Shown here: one piece after another, positions 1 to 5,209 of the stretch
Layout: each line of letters begins with the position of its first letter
How positions within the stretch are numbered: the first letter of the stretch is position 1
NCBI GenBank assembly: GCA_020354085.1
Contig: CP070641.1
Location: 546,105-552,189, forward strand
Source: Pseudomonadota bacterium
Lineage (GTDB): Bacteria; Pseudomonadota; Gammaproteobacteria; Acidiferrobacterales; Sulfurifustaceae
DNA: 6,085 bases
Direction: 5' to 3'
Translations under genes and position numbers: made by a program
The notes under the pieces: generated by a model
Seen by the model: only the letters and a program-made list of their open reading frames with translations
Databases searched by the model: none
Told to the model about the DNA's origin: nothing

Positions 1-984
1 ATTGCCACCGGTGGAGGAAGCGACGGTGGCAATGCGGCCGACGTCGCGGCCATCCCCAGCTTCTTTTACAACAAGGTGCTATCCGAGCGTTCGCGCCTCG
101 GTTTTTCGGTCACGGCGCCCTTTGGTGGCGGCTTGGACTATGGCGACGACTTTGTCGGACGCTATTCGATTCAAAACGTCAGTCTTGCCAGTCTCGCGTT
201 CACGCCCGCCTATGCGTATAAGGTAAACGATCAACTGTCGCTGGGTATCGGCGTTTCCTTCATCTACACGACGCTCGAGCAGGAGATCGCCGTCCGCCCG
301 CTTCTTCCCGTACCCGACGGCAAAGCAAAGTTCGAGGACCTTTCCGACTCTGGGTACCAGGCTGTGCTGGGACTGACGTATCAGCCTTCGAGCCAGACGC
401 TTGTCGGCGTTGTGTACCGCAGCAAGGCCGATATCCAGCTCGAGGGCACGCTGAAAGTGACGCTGGGTACAGGGATTCCGCTAGCGGATCAGAACGTGAG
501 AATCGACTGGGAAAATCCACAATGGCTGGAGGTTGGTGTACGGCATCAACTGAACGACAAGCAGACGCTGTTCTTCAACCTTGGCTGGCAGGACTGGTCG
601 GCCTTTAGCCGCAATGAGTTGAACGTGACGAGCGCCGGTATCGTCGACGTCACGGACCGCAAGTGGGACGACACCTGGCATGTGGGCATGGCGTACGCGC
701 ACAAGCTCAATGAGACCAACTACTACACGCTGGGATTGGCCTATGAGAGCTCACCGGTCAAAGACGAGTACCGCACGTTCGATTTTCCGGTGGACGCCCT
801 GTGGAAGCTGTCGGGCGCCTACGGATGGAAGGGAGGCCAGAAGCTCGACTTTGCCGTGGGCGCCACCTTGTACCTGGTTGGCGATGCGCCGGTCGACCAG
901 ACTGATCAAGGCGTGCGGGCGGCTGGCAAGTTTGATACGAACAGTAACCTGATTCTGGGCGGCACGCTGCGTTACATGTTCTAG
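1..984 (+). CDS. FadL/OmpP1-family outer-membrane lipid transporter, 3' part
   Basis: The frame is open from the first base, giving 327 residues to the TAG stop; the start lies outside the window. Family members are usually about 400-450 aa, so roughly the first 80-120 residues (signal peptide and N-terminal hatch) are missing. The FadL signature is clear near the left edge: a Gly-rich stretch, then IPSFFYNKV, LGFSVTAPFG, a GLDYGDDFVGRY segment (E. coli FadL has a very similar 'DYDDKFVGRY'-type stretch), then AYKVNDQLSLGIGV. Alternating beta-strand segments continue to the C-terminal RYMF, and the final Phe is the typical barrel-assembly signal. FadL proteins are 14-strand barrels that pass long-chain fatty acids or other hydrophobic compounds across the outer membrane. 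The substrate here is unknown, so no fadL symbol is given. An ATG at 76 lies inside the conserved region and is not a plausible start. Confidence 0.9.
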   Translation: MATGGGSDGGNAADVAAIPSFFYNKVLSERSRLGFSVTAPFGGGLDYGDDFVGRYSIQNVSLASLAFTPAYAYKVNDQLSLGIGVSFIYTTLEQEIAVRPLLPVPDGKAKFEDLSDSGYQAVLGLTYQPSSQTLVGVVYRSKADIQLEGTLKVTLGTGIPLADQNVRIDWENPQWLEVGVRHQLNDKQTLFFNLGWQDWSAFSRNELNVTSAGIVDVTDRKWDDTWHVGMAYAHKLNETNYYTLGLAYESSPVKDEYRTFDFPVDALWKLSGAYGWKGGQKLDFAVGATLYLVGDAPVDQTDQGVRAAGKFDTNSNLILGGTLRYMF

Positions 985-1122
985 CGGCACATTAGCGCCG
1001 GCGGGGACTGGAGCGGTGAATAGGTGGATTGACTACGGCAACAGCGTTGGAACGCCACAGGTGCGTCAGGCGCGCGCACCCGAGGTGGACGGATCGGCGC
1101 CGTTGCGTGCTTGATGCCCGCG

Positions 1123-1128
1123 TATAAC
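1123..1128 (+). promoter_or_regulatory. Weak candidate -10 element (TATAAC)
   Basis: TATAAC lies 20 bp before the start of the DUF2860-like gene in the 164-bp gap after the FadL gene. The only -35-like hexamer nearby, TTGCGT at 1103-1108, is just 14 bp upstream, which is shorter than a normal sigma70 spacer. A start about 7 bp downstream would leave a leader barely long enough for the ribosome-binding site. It is noted because it is the best -10 match in the gap, which has no convincing terminator either. Read-through from the FadL gene is equally possible. Confidence 0.18.
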
Positions 1129-1135
1129 ACGAACC

Positions 1136-1144
1136 GAGGAGGTG
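1136..1144 (+). promoter_or_regulatory. Strong ribosome-binding site for the DUF2860-like gene
   Basis: GAGGAGGTG contains a full AGGAGG core (1137-1142), 6 nt before the ATG at 1149. It fixes the start codon and predicts efficient translation. Confidence 0.85.
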
Positions 1145-1148
1145 TGAC

Positions 1149-2174
1149 ATGAAACGCGTTTCGCAAGCTGTATTGTTACTTGCGTTCGCCGCGCTGGCGA
1201 ATACGGCAAACGCAATCGACCCAATCCCCACCGAACCGGGATGGTCCGGCTTTGTCAACCTCGGGGTAGGGGCTCTCAAGGCCGAAACGAATATGGTGGC
1301 GGGCATCGATCGATACGGGCTCGAAATTGGCGATGAAACGGTCAGCTCGCTTTCGAATGCGCCAGATTCGAAATCAACCGGAATTCCGCAGCTCAATCTC
1401 AATGTCAATTACACGTTCGCTTCGCAGACCCAAGTGTTCTTGGGCAACTCTCTGGAAGATATCGTGACCCTGGATACAGCATCGGTCATTGGCGTGCGCC
1501 AACAGTTCGCCGACAAAAGTATTCTTGCGCTGAGTGCGGTTTCGACACCGTTGATCTCGCCCGTGCAAGTCTGGGAAGACCCGTATGTCGTCGGCGTGGC
1601 GCGCACCAAGACCGATCGTACCAGCCGTGGTGGGCGCATCGAATACGACAAGATCTTGGGTAGCGGATTCGGTGTGCAAGTTACGCGACGCACGACCGAG
1701 ATCGACAGCGAACTCAGCGGCACCACACAGCTGGGGCTCGCGCCTGCCCAGGCGCAACTGCTGAACCGGAACGGCGATGTCAAACGCTTGGTCGCCTACT
1801 ATCGTTTCCCGCGCGTCGACCGCAACGAATTTGAGTTGCGCCTCGGCCGTCGTACCGAAGATCTCGACGGAGAAGCCATGTCGGGCGATCAGAACGAGAT
1901 TCAGCTGACCTATGCCTATCTCGGCAACCGTTTTCTTGCGGGTGGCACGGTGTTTTACTGGAAGGAGGACTACGACGCGGTCAACCCGGTTTTTAATAAA
2001 ACCCGCGAAGACAAAACCTTGGGTTTGGCGCTGTTTCTGTTCGACACCAAGCTCTTCAACAGCAAGACCTGGTGGGGCCAGGCCTCTGCCGTGTGGGTAA
2101 ACCAGGACTCCAACATCGATTTCTACGACGCCAGTTCGCTGATCGTGACGGTCGGCGTGCAGTACCGGTTCTAG
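1149..2174 (+). CDS. Secreted beta-barrel protein resembling DUF2860 family
   Basis: The 341-aa protein starts at ATG 1149 behind a near-consensus Shine-Dalgarno. Residues 1-22 form a Sec signal peptide: KR at positions 2-3, a hydrophobic core from about 7 to 17, and an Ala-Asn-Ala cleavage site after A22. The mature N-terminus carries PTEPGWSGFVNLGVG, which resembles the opening of DUF2860 proteins, followed by NMVAGID. The rest is an alternating polar/hydrophobic beta pattern with many aromatic-ended strands (LNLNVNYTF, LVAYYRF, IQLTYAYL), ending in VTVGVQYRF, a classic outer-membrane barrel terminus. Role and substrate are unknown for this family. The family call rests on recalled motif similarity; outer-membrane location is better supported than family name. 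It sits 164 bp after a FadL-type gene and before two envelope genes, suggesting a shared role in handling hydrophobic compounds (inference). Confidence 0.8.
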   Translation: MKRVSQAVLLLAFAALANTANAIDPIPTEPGWSGFVNLGVGALKAETNMVAGIDRYGLEIGDETVSSLSNAPDSKSTGIPQLNLNVNYTFASQTQVFLGNSLEDIVTLDTASVIGVRQQFADKSILALSAVSTPLISPVQVWEDPYVVGVARTKTDRTSRGGRIEYDKILGSGFGVQVTRRTTEIDSELSGTTQLGLAPAQAQLLNRNGDVKRLVAYYRFPRVDRNEFELRLGRRTEDLDGEAMSGDQNEIQLTYAYLGNRFLAGGTVFYWKEDYDAVNPVFNKTREDKTLGLALFLFDTKLFNSKTWWGQASAVWVNQDSNIDFYDASSLIVTVGVQYRF

Positions 2175-2260
2175 ACGGTCGGTGCGCCGGAGCCTCGGGC
2201 GCGTCGCGGGCGGGTGCGCGTGGAACGGGCGATGTCCGTCTTAGTCGAGGTCCTAGATGT

Positions 2261-2270
2261 AAGAGAGGGG
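2261..2270 (+). promoter_or_regulatory. Ribosome-binding site for possible leader ORF
   Basis: The purine run AAGAGAGGGG lies 8 nt before GTG 2279 and 11 nt before ATG 2282. It is the only Shine-Dalgarno-like sequence near the start of the DUF4105 gene, but it is 55 nt upstream of that gene's ATG (2326), too far to serve it directly. Confidence 0.45.
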
Positions 2271-2281
2271 TCCGTATCGTG

Positions 2282-2329
2282 ATGGTCAGCACGGCGCGGT
2301 ATCGGGTCTGGATGATCGCGCGCAAATGA
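2282..2329 (+). CDS. Possible 15-aa leader peptide overlapping the DUF4105 gene start
   Basis: ATG 2282 (or the GTG just before it at 2279, same frame) opens a short frame encoding MVSTARYRVWMIARK. It ends in a TGA at 2327-2329 that overlaps the DUF4105 gene's ATG as ATGA. The overlap matters because the DUF4105 start has no Shine-Dalgarno of its own, while this mini-ORF has one at 2261-2270. Translational coupling, with ribosomes ending here and restarting on the overlapping ATG, would explain the arrangement. The peptide has no recognisable function, and a short frame this size can arise by chance. The same frame is open further upstream through the end of the DUF2860-like gene, but that part reads as out-of-frame shadow. 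Confidence 0.35.
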   Translation: MVSTARYRVWMIARK

Positions 2330-3375
2330 TCGGCGACACATCGACCGGGCGCCAAGCGCGCTGGCGAATCGCGTGGATCGCCGGTTCATTCGTGCTTGCC
2401 CTTGTTCTGGCCGGCCTTACGGGCTGGGCCGTCTTGGCTATCTATTTCGGCGATTCGGCAACGAGTCTAGTGCAAACTGCGCTGGCGACTGTCTTCGGCC
2501 TCGTTGGCCTCGCTGCCATCGCAGGGGTTTTTCATCGTCGCTGGCGCATCAGGGTCTTGGGCATATACGCATTGCTGTTCGTGGCAGTGCTGTTGTGGTG
2601 GTTCAACATACCGGCGTCAAACGATCGGCTGTGGCAGCCTGATGTGGCTCGACTGGCGTATGCGACCATGGATGGCGATCGCATCACGGTGCACAACGTG
2701 CGCAACTTCGCCTACCGCACGGAGACGGACTTCACGCCAGCGTACTACTCGAAGAGCTATGATCTCGGCAAACTCAGCAGCGTTGACTTGTTCGCGGTCT
2801 ATTGGATGGGGCCGGCAATCGCGCACACCATCATCAGCTTCGGCTTTGATGGGCAGGACTACCTCGCGGTGTCGATCGAGGCGCGCAAGGAGCAAAGCGA
2901 GGCCTACTCTGCGATCAAAGGGTTTTTCCGCCAGTATGAGCTGATCTACGTCGTGGCCGATGAGCGCGACGTTATTCGCCTGCGCACCAACTATCGCCAG
3001 GATCCACCGGAGGAGGTGTTTCGCTACCGCTTGCAGGGCTCACCCGAGATCGCGCGGCAGTTTTTTCTCGACTACGTGAAAACAATAAACGCGCTCCGGG
3101 ACCAGCCGCGTTTCTATAACACGTTGACGACCAATTGCACGAATGTAATCTGGATGCACGCACACGTGAATCCCGGGCGCATTCCATTTTCGTGGAAAAT
3201 CCTCGCCAGTGGCTATGCGCCGGAGTACCTTTATGATCTGGGCCGGCTGGATACGTCCGTGACCTTTGCCGAGCTGACGCGTCGGGGACACGTCAACCCC
3301 GCAACGCGGGCGTTGGGCGACGTGACGGATTTCTCACGGCAGATCCGTACGGAGTTCGTTCCAAGCAAGCGCTGA
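2326..3375 (+). CDS. Three-TM inner-membrane protein with periplasmic DUF4105 (Lnb-N-like) domain
   Basis: The 349-aa protein has three hydrophobic segments at about residues 15-39, 48-69 and 75-95. Arg-rich flanks (R9, R12, R14; HRRWRIR at 70-76) place the N-terminus and the second loop in the cytoplasm, so the domain after about residue 96 faces the periplasm. That domain matches DUF4105 as I know it: ITVHNVRNFAYRTETDF (120-136), VDLFAVYW, GPAIAHTIISFGF (162-174), then FFRQYELIYVVADERD and RFYNTLTTNCTNVIW (262-276). H167 and C271 in these blocks are candidate active-site residues. The family is related to the N-terminal periplasmic domain of Lnb, an enzyme of some Gram-positives that moves an acyl chain to make lyso-form lipoproteins; whether this protein does so is unknown. 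ATG 2326 is the first usual start after an in-frame stop at 2260-2262, but it lacks a ribosome site. The next gene encodes a lipoprotein hydrolase. Confidence 0.85.
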   Translation: MIGDTSTGRQARWRIAWIAGSFVLALVLAGLTGWAVLAIYFGDSATSLVQTALATVFGLVGLAAIAGVFHRRWRIRVLGIYALLFVAVLLWWFNIPASNDRLWQPDVARLAYATMDGDRITVHNVRNFAYRTETDFTPAYYSKSYDLGKLSSVDLFAVYWMGPAIAHTIISFGFDGQDYLAVSIEARKEQSEAYSAIKGFFRQYELIYVVADERDVIRLRTNYRQDPPEEVFRYRLQGSPEIARQFFLDYVKTINALRDQPRFYNTLTTNCTNVIWMHAHVNPGRIPFSWKILASGYAPEYLYDLGRLDTSVTFAELTRRGHVNPATRALGDVTDFSRQIRTEFVPSKR

Positions 3376-3406
3376 TACGAACTGCTATTGACGATGGAGG
3401 TAGCCG

Positions 3407-3421
3407 TGCGTGGCCCACGCA
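3407..3421. repeat. Perfect 7-bp inverted repeat between DUF4105 and hydrolase genes
   Basis: TGCGTGGCCCACGCA is a perfect inverted repeat with 7-bp arms around C3414. As RNA it can form a 6-bp stem (3407-3412 with 3416-3421) with a 3-nt loop. It lies 31 bp after the DUF4105 stop and 26 bp before the preferred hydrolase ATG. No T-run follows, so it is not a classical terminator. It could be an operator, an mRNA processing or stability hairpin, or chance. Confidence 0.45.
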
Positions 3422-3434
3422 ACGTAAACAACGC

Positions 3435-3440
3435 CTGGAG
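3435..3440 (+). promoter_or_regulatory. Ribosome-binding site that decides the hydrolase start
   Basis: CTGGAG ends 7 nt before ATG 3448. The upstream in-frame starts TTG 3388 and ATG 3394 have no Shine-Dalgarno. GTG 3406 does have GGAGG at 3396-3400 and is the main rival. Starting at 3448 gives a signal peptide of normal lipoprotein length (27 residues before the Cys) instead of 41 or more. Confidence 0.6.
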
Positions 3441-3447
3441 ACCCAAC

Positions 3448-4797
3448 ATGCTCTCGTGTGATTCCGGCAATGGTCGCAAGTACTCGAGGTGTCTGCCGTC
3501 GCTTCTGGCAATGCTGCTGCTCAGCGGGTGTGCGAGTTTCGGCGAAGGTATGGCGCGTGCACTGATGCAACAGGAACGGGAGGATACCCGCCAATGCTAC
3601 GTCCGCGGCCAGGCGTTCGACGGTATTGAGCAGTTGATTGAAAAGACCGAGCAGCCGGGACCCAAAGCGGGTGGTGATCTGAAAGTGCTCATGGTGCACG
3701 GGATCGGTACGCACGTGCCCGGATATTCGACGCGACTTTCTGAGAATCTGGCGCGCGAGTTGAAGCTGGATGTCGTCGCTCGCGAGCCGAAGGTCATTAC
3801 GCTGCGGCTTGCCCTGGGTCAGGAACATATCGCATCCGGCGCGACCCGTGGACGCCTGCGCGGCAAGCCAGGGGACAAGAATGGTACTGTCCGTGTCACG
3901 ACTTACCGCAGCAAGACCAGCGATCGAAAAATGACGTTCTATGAGTTGACGTGGTCGGAAATCACGGAGGTCGACAAGCGCATCATTGCCTACGACGATT
4001 CTGGCGAGTACTCGTTTCGTCGTGCCGGGCTCAATAAGGAGCTGAAGCAATTCGTCAATGCCCATCTGCCGGATCCCCTCATTTATCTGGGCGATGCGCA
4101 ACTCAACATTCAGTTAGCGGTGTCGCAAACCCTGTGCTGGATGTTCACGCGCGACTTCGCGCAGCTGCCAAGGCAGTCCGACGCGGTGTGCCAGTTTCAA
4201 AACTACTCGCCCAAGGAAGTGCGCCACGATTCGTTTGTGTTTGTCAGTCACAGCCTCGGCAGCCGGATTCTTACCGATGCTTTTCAGATCGTCACGGCGA
4301 GCCTTGCGCAAGATGCCGGTCGGCGGAACGCATCGCCAAATGTGGCTGCATGGCGGGACGCGCTGCGGAGCGAAACGCTGACGGTCTTCATGCTCTCGAA
4401 CCAGCTGCCGCTGCTTCAGCTTGGCCGGGACGCGCCGGAGGTGACCAACCAAATCGCGGACTACTGCACGCCCGGCGGGAAGAAGCATGCGCAGAGAGTC
4501 TTTGAGCGCACTAATATTGTCGCGTTTTCAGATCCGAACGATATCCTGAGCTGGGCCGTACCGCCGGCCTACGAAGACGAAAATATGGACTCACGCATGT
4601 GTCCAAACCTGGTCAACGTCATTCTCAACATTGCCGAGGTGAAGACCGTCCTGGGTATCGAGCTGGCGGCCCCGGGCGAGGCGCACCGTGGGTATGACAA
4701 TGACGAGCGTGTCATCAAGTTGATGGCGCGAGGCATGAGCGACGACAAGGCCGACCCCCTAACTAAGAAGCGCTGTCAATGGATGGAAGTCCGCTAG
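3448..4797 (+). CDS. Predicted alpha/beta-hydrolase (esterase/lipase-like) lipoprotein
   Basis: The preferred start gives 449 aa. Residues 1-27 form a lipoprotein signal peptide: basic n-region (R10, K11, R14), hydrophobic LPSLLAMLLL, lipobox LLSGC with lipidated C28. Ala at +2 favours the outer membrane. The hydrolase fold is marked by VLMVHGIGTH (80-89), whose HGIG stretch suits an oxyanion region, and by FVFVSHSLGS, where S269 in S-H-S-L-G is the likely nucleophile. The usual first Gly of GxSxG is Ser, a variation known in the superfamily. D362 or D365 in SDPNDILSW and H413 in EAHRGY complete a plausible triad. FYELTW (164-169) lies between these blocks. The substrate is unknown; esters or acyl chains are likely. 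The frame also stays open upstream to TTG 3388, ATG 3394 and GTG 3406. It lies 72 bp after the DUF4105 gene, probably co-transcribed. Its last bases overlap a decayed minus-strand AraC fragment. Confidence 0.82.
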   Translation: MLSCDSGNGRKYSRCLPSLLAMLLLSGCASFGEGMARALMQQEREDTRQCYVRGQAFDGIEQLIEKTEQPGPKAGGDLKVLMVHGIGTHVPGYSTRLSENLARELKLDVVAREPKVITLRLALGQEHIASGATRGRLRGKPGDKNGTVRVTTYRSKTSDRKMTFYELTWSEITEVDKRIIAYDDSGEYSFRRAGLNKELKQFVNAHLPDPLIYLGDAQLNIQLAVSQTLCWMFTRDFAQLPRQSDAVCQFQNYSPKEVRHDSFVFVSHSLGSRILTDAFQIVTASLAQDAGRRNASPNVAAWRDALRSETLTVFMLSNQLPLLQLGRDAPEVTNQIADYCTPGGKKHAQRVFERTNIVAFSDPNDILSWAVPPAYEDENMDSRMCPNLVNVILNIAEVKTVLGIELAAPGEAHRGYDNDERVIKLMARGMSDDKADPLTKKRCQWMEVR

Positions 4798-4924
4798 GGG
4801 AGGTCGTGAAGGTTTGCGAGGCAGTCTCACCGAACAGTCGCTTGTAGTTGGCCGCAAAGTGGCCCATGTGCCAGCAACTGCGGTCGGCGGCGATGTCCTG
4901 AATGCGCGTCGTGCTGGGGTCGGT
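4763..4924 (-). pseudogene. Remnant of an AraC-family regulator C-terminus
   Basis: Read on the minus strand, 4924 down to 4763 gives 53 residues and a TAG stop. They include TDPSTTRIQDIAADRS, then CWHMGHFAANYKRLFGE and TASQTF. This is the end of the second helix-turn-helix of AraC/XylS-type activators, whose usual form is close to 'DIA...GFWHxGxFAxxYRxLFGExPSxTL'. Such proteins are about 300 aa, so only about the last 40 residues are recognisable. Just upstream in frame a TAA (4927-4925) interrupts L-R-stop-T-D-P-S; the stop would fit a CAA-to-TAA change. Beyond that I find no further AraC sequence in the neighbouring frames. 'DRSCWHM' replaces the common 'GFWHM', also consistent with decay. 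The last codons overlap the 3' end of the convergent hydrolase gene. It cannot make a working regulator. The match is motif-based but quite specific. Confidence 0.72.
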
Positions 4925-4987
4925 TTACCGCAGACCGAGATTCCACTCGCCTTACTCACACTCAACGTAGGGGTTGAGGCATGTCAA

Positions 4988-5044
4988 ATGTTCTTCATCA
5001 TCGTGGTGCTAGGGTTGCTGGCTGTCGCTAGTTGCGTTATTTAA
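4988..5044 (+). CDS. Possible 18-aa hydrophobic membrane peptide
   Basis: ATG 4988 encodes MFFIIVVLGLLAVASCVI and ends with TAA at 5042-5044. GAGG at 4976-4979 lies 8 nt upstream, a normal Shine-Dalgarno distance. The peptide is hydrophobic along its whole length, enough to span a membrane once, and its LAVASC end loosely resembles a lipobox, with only two residues after the Cys. Small hydrophobic peptides of this kind occur in bacteria as regulators or toxins, but there is no homology evidence, and chance is a real alternative. The frame is open further upstream to about 4814, but that part is antisense to the AraC remnant and is not convincing coding sequence. Confidence 0.3.
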   Translation: MFFIIVVLGLLAVASCVI

Positions 5045-5066
5045 CGAAAGGCCCCGCTGGGCCGTT
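5043..5066 (+). terminator. Weak hairpin after the small peptide ORF
   Basis: GGCCC (5050-5054) pairs with GGGCC (5059-5063) around a CGCT loop. In an alternative fold AACG (5043-5046) pairs with CGTT (5063-5066) outside a GCCC/GGGC stem. No T-run follows, so it is at best an imperfect terminator or an mRNA 3'-end hairpin. It begins at the stop codon of the 18-aa ORF. Confidence 0.25.
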
Positions 5067-5080
5067 CCGGTAACCGCTTA

Positions 5081-5099
5081 CGCGATTGGCGGTATCGCG
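5081..5099. repeat. 6-bp perfect inverted repeat upstream of the DUF3604 gene
   Basis: CGCGAT (5081-5086) and ATCGCG (5094-5099) flank a 7-nt TGGCGGT spacer. It lies about 110 bp before the DUF3604 start. It could be an operator half-site pair or a hairpin; no U-tract follows within 30 nt. A site this short can occur by chance in GC-rich DNA. Confidence 0.3.
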
Positions 5100-5196
5100 G
5101 CTTTCTGGGTTATCGAGCGAGTGAACGGGTTTTTTTTGACGTTGTGATTGTCCGCAAGGACCGAGGCTGCGAGGCATGGCGGCTCTGGTTTGGACC

Positions 5197-5204
5197 AAAG
5201 GAGG
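5197..5204 (+). promoter_or_regulatory. Strong ribosome-binding site for the DUF3604 gene
   Basis: AAAGGAGG contains the full AAGGAGG consensus, 5 nt before ATG 5210. It fixes the start. It overlaps a small inverted repeat, TTTGGACCAAA (5189-5199). Confidence 0.85.
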
Positions 5205-5209
5205 ATCGG

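Larger units (their letters stand above)
4798..5209. other. 412-bp region without an intact conventional gene
   Basis: The stretch between the hydrolase stop and the DUF3604 start holds the minus-strand AraC remnant on its left, a possible 18-aa hydrophobic peptide ORF in the middle (4988-5044), two small inverted repeats (5043-5066 and 5081-5099) and an 8-T run (5130-5137). From about 5100 to 5196 I see no coding signal, tRNA or repeat. A TTGACG at 5136-5141 resembles a -35 box, but nothing like a -10 follows at 16-18 bp. The promoter of the DUF3604 gene is probably here, but I cannot place it. Confidence 0.6.

Noticed and set aside
1094..1103. CGGCGCCG palindrome upstream of the DUF2860-like gene
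   Set aside because: Short GC palindromes like this, and CGCCGGCG at 996-1003, are common by chance in GC-rich DNA.
3385..4101. Long 238-codon open frame on the minus strand inside the hydrolase gene
   Set aside because: It is antisense to the well-supported hydrolase, has no recognisable motifs, and is the kind of long shadow frame expected opposite GC-rich coding DNA.
4759..4965. 68-codon minus-strand frame starting at 4965
   Set aside because: Its translation is low-complexity (Pro/Arg/Ser-rich) and out of frame with the AraC homology on the same strand; the real signal is in the neighbouring frame at 4763-4924.
4814..4987. Upstream extension of the hydrophobic peptide frame on the + strand
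   Set aside because: It is antisense to the AraC remnant, begins with a TTG, and shows no protein-like pattern until the hydrophobic tail.
5130..5137. Run of eight T as a rho-independent terminator tail
   Set aside because: No stable stem lies immediately before it; the nearest inverted repeat ends at 5099, about 30 nt away.
5136..5141. TTGACG as a -35 box for the DUF3604 gene
   Set aside because: The sequence 16-18 bp downstream (around 5158-5165) is GC-rich and does not resemble a -10 hexamer.
5189..5199. TTTGGACCAAA inverted repeat
   Set aside because: The arms are only 5 bp and it overlaps the Shine-Dalgarno; too short to claim an operator without recurrence elsewhere.
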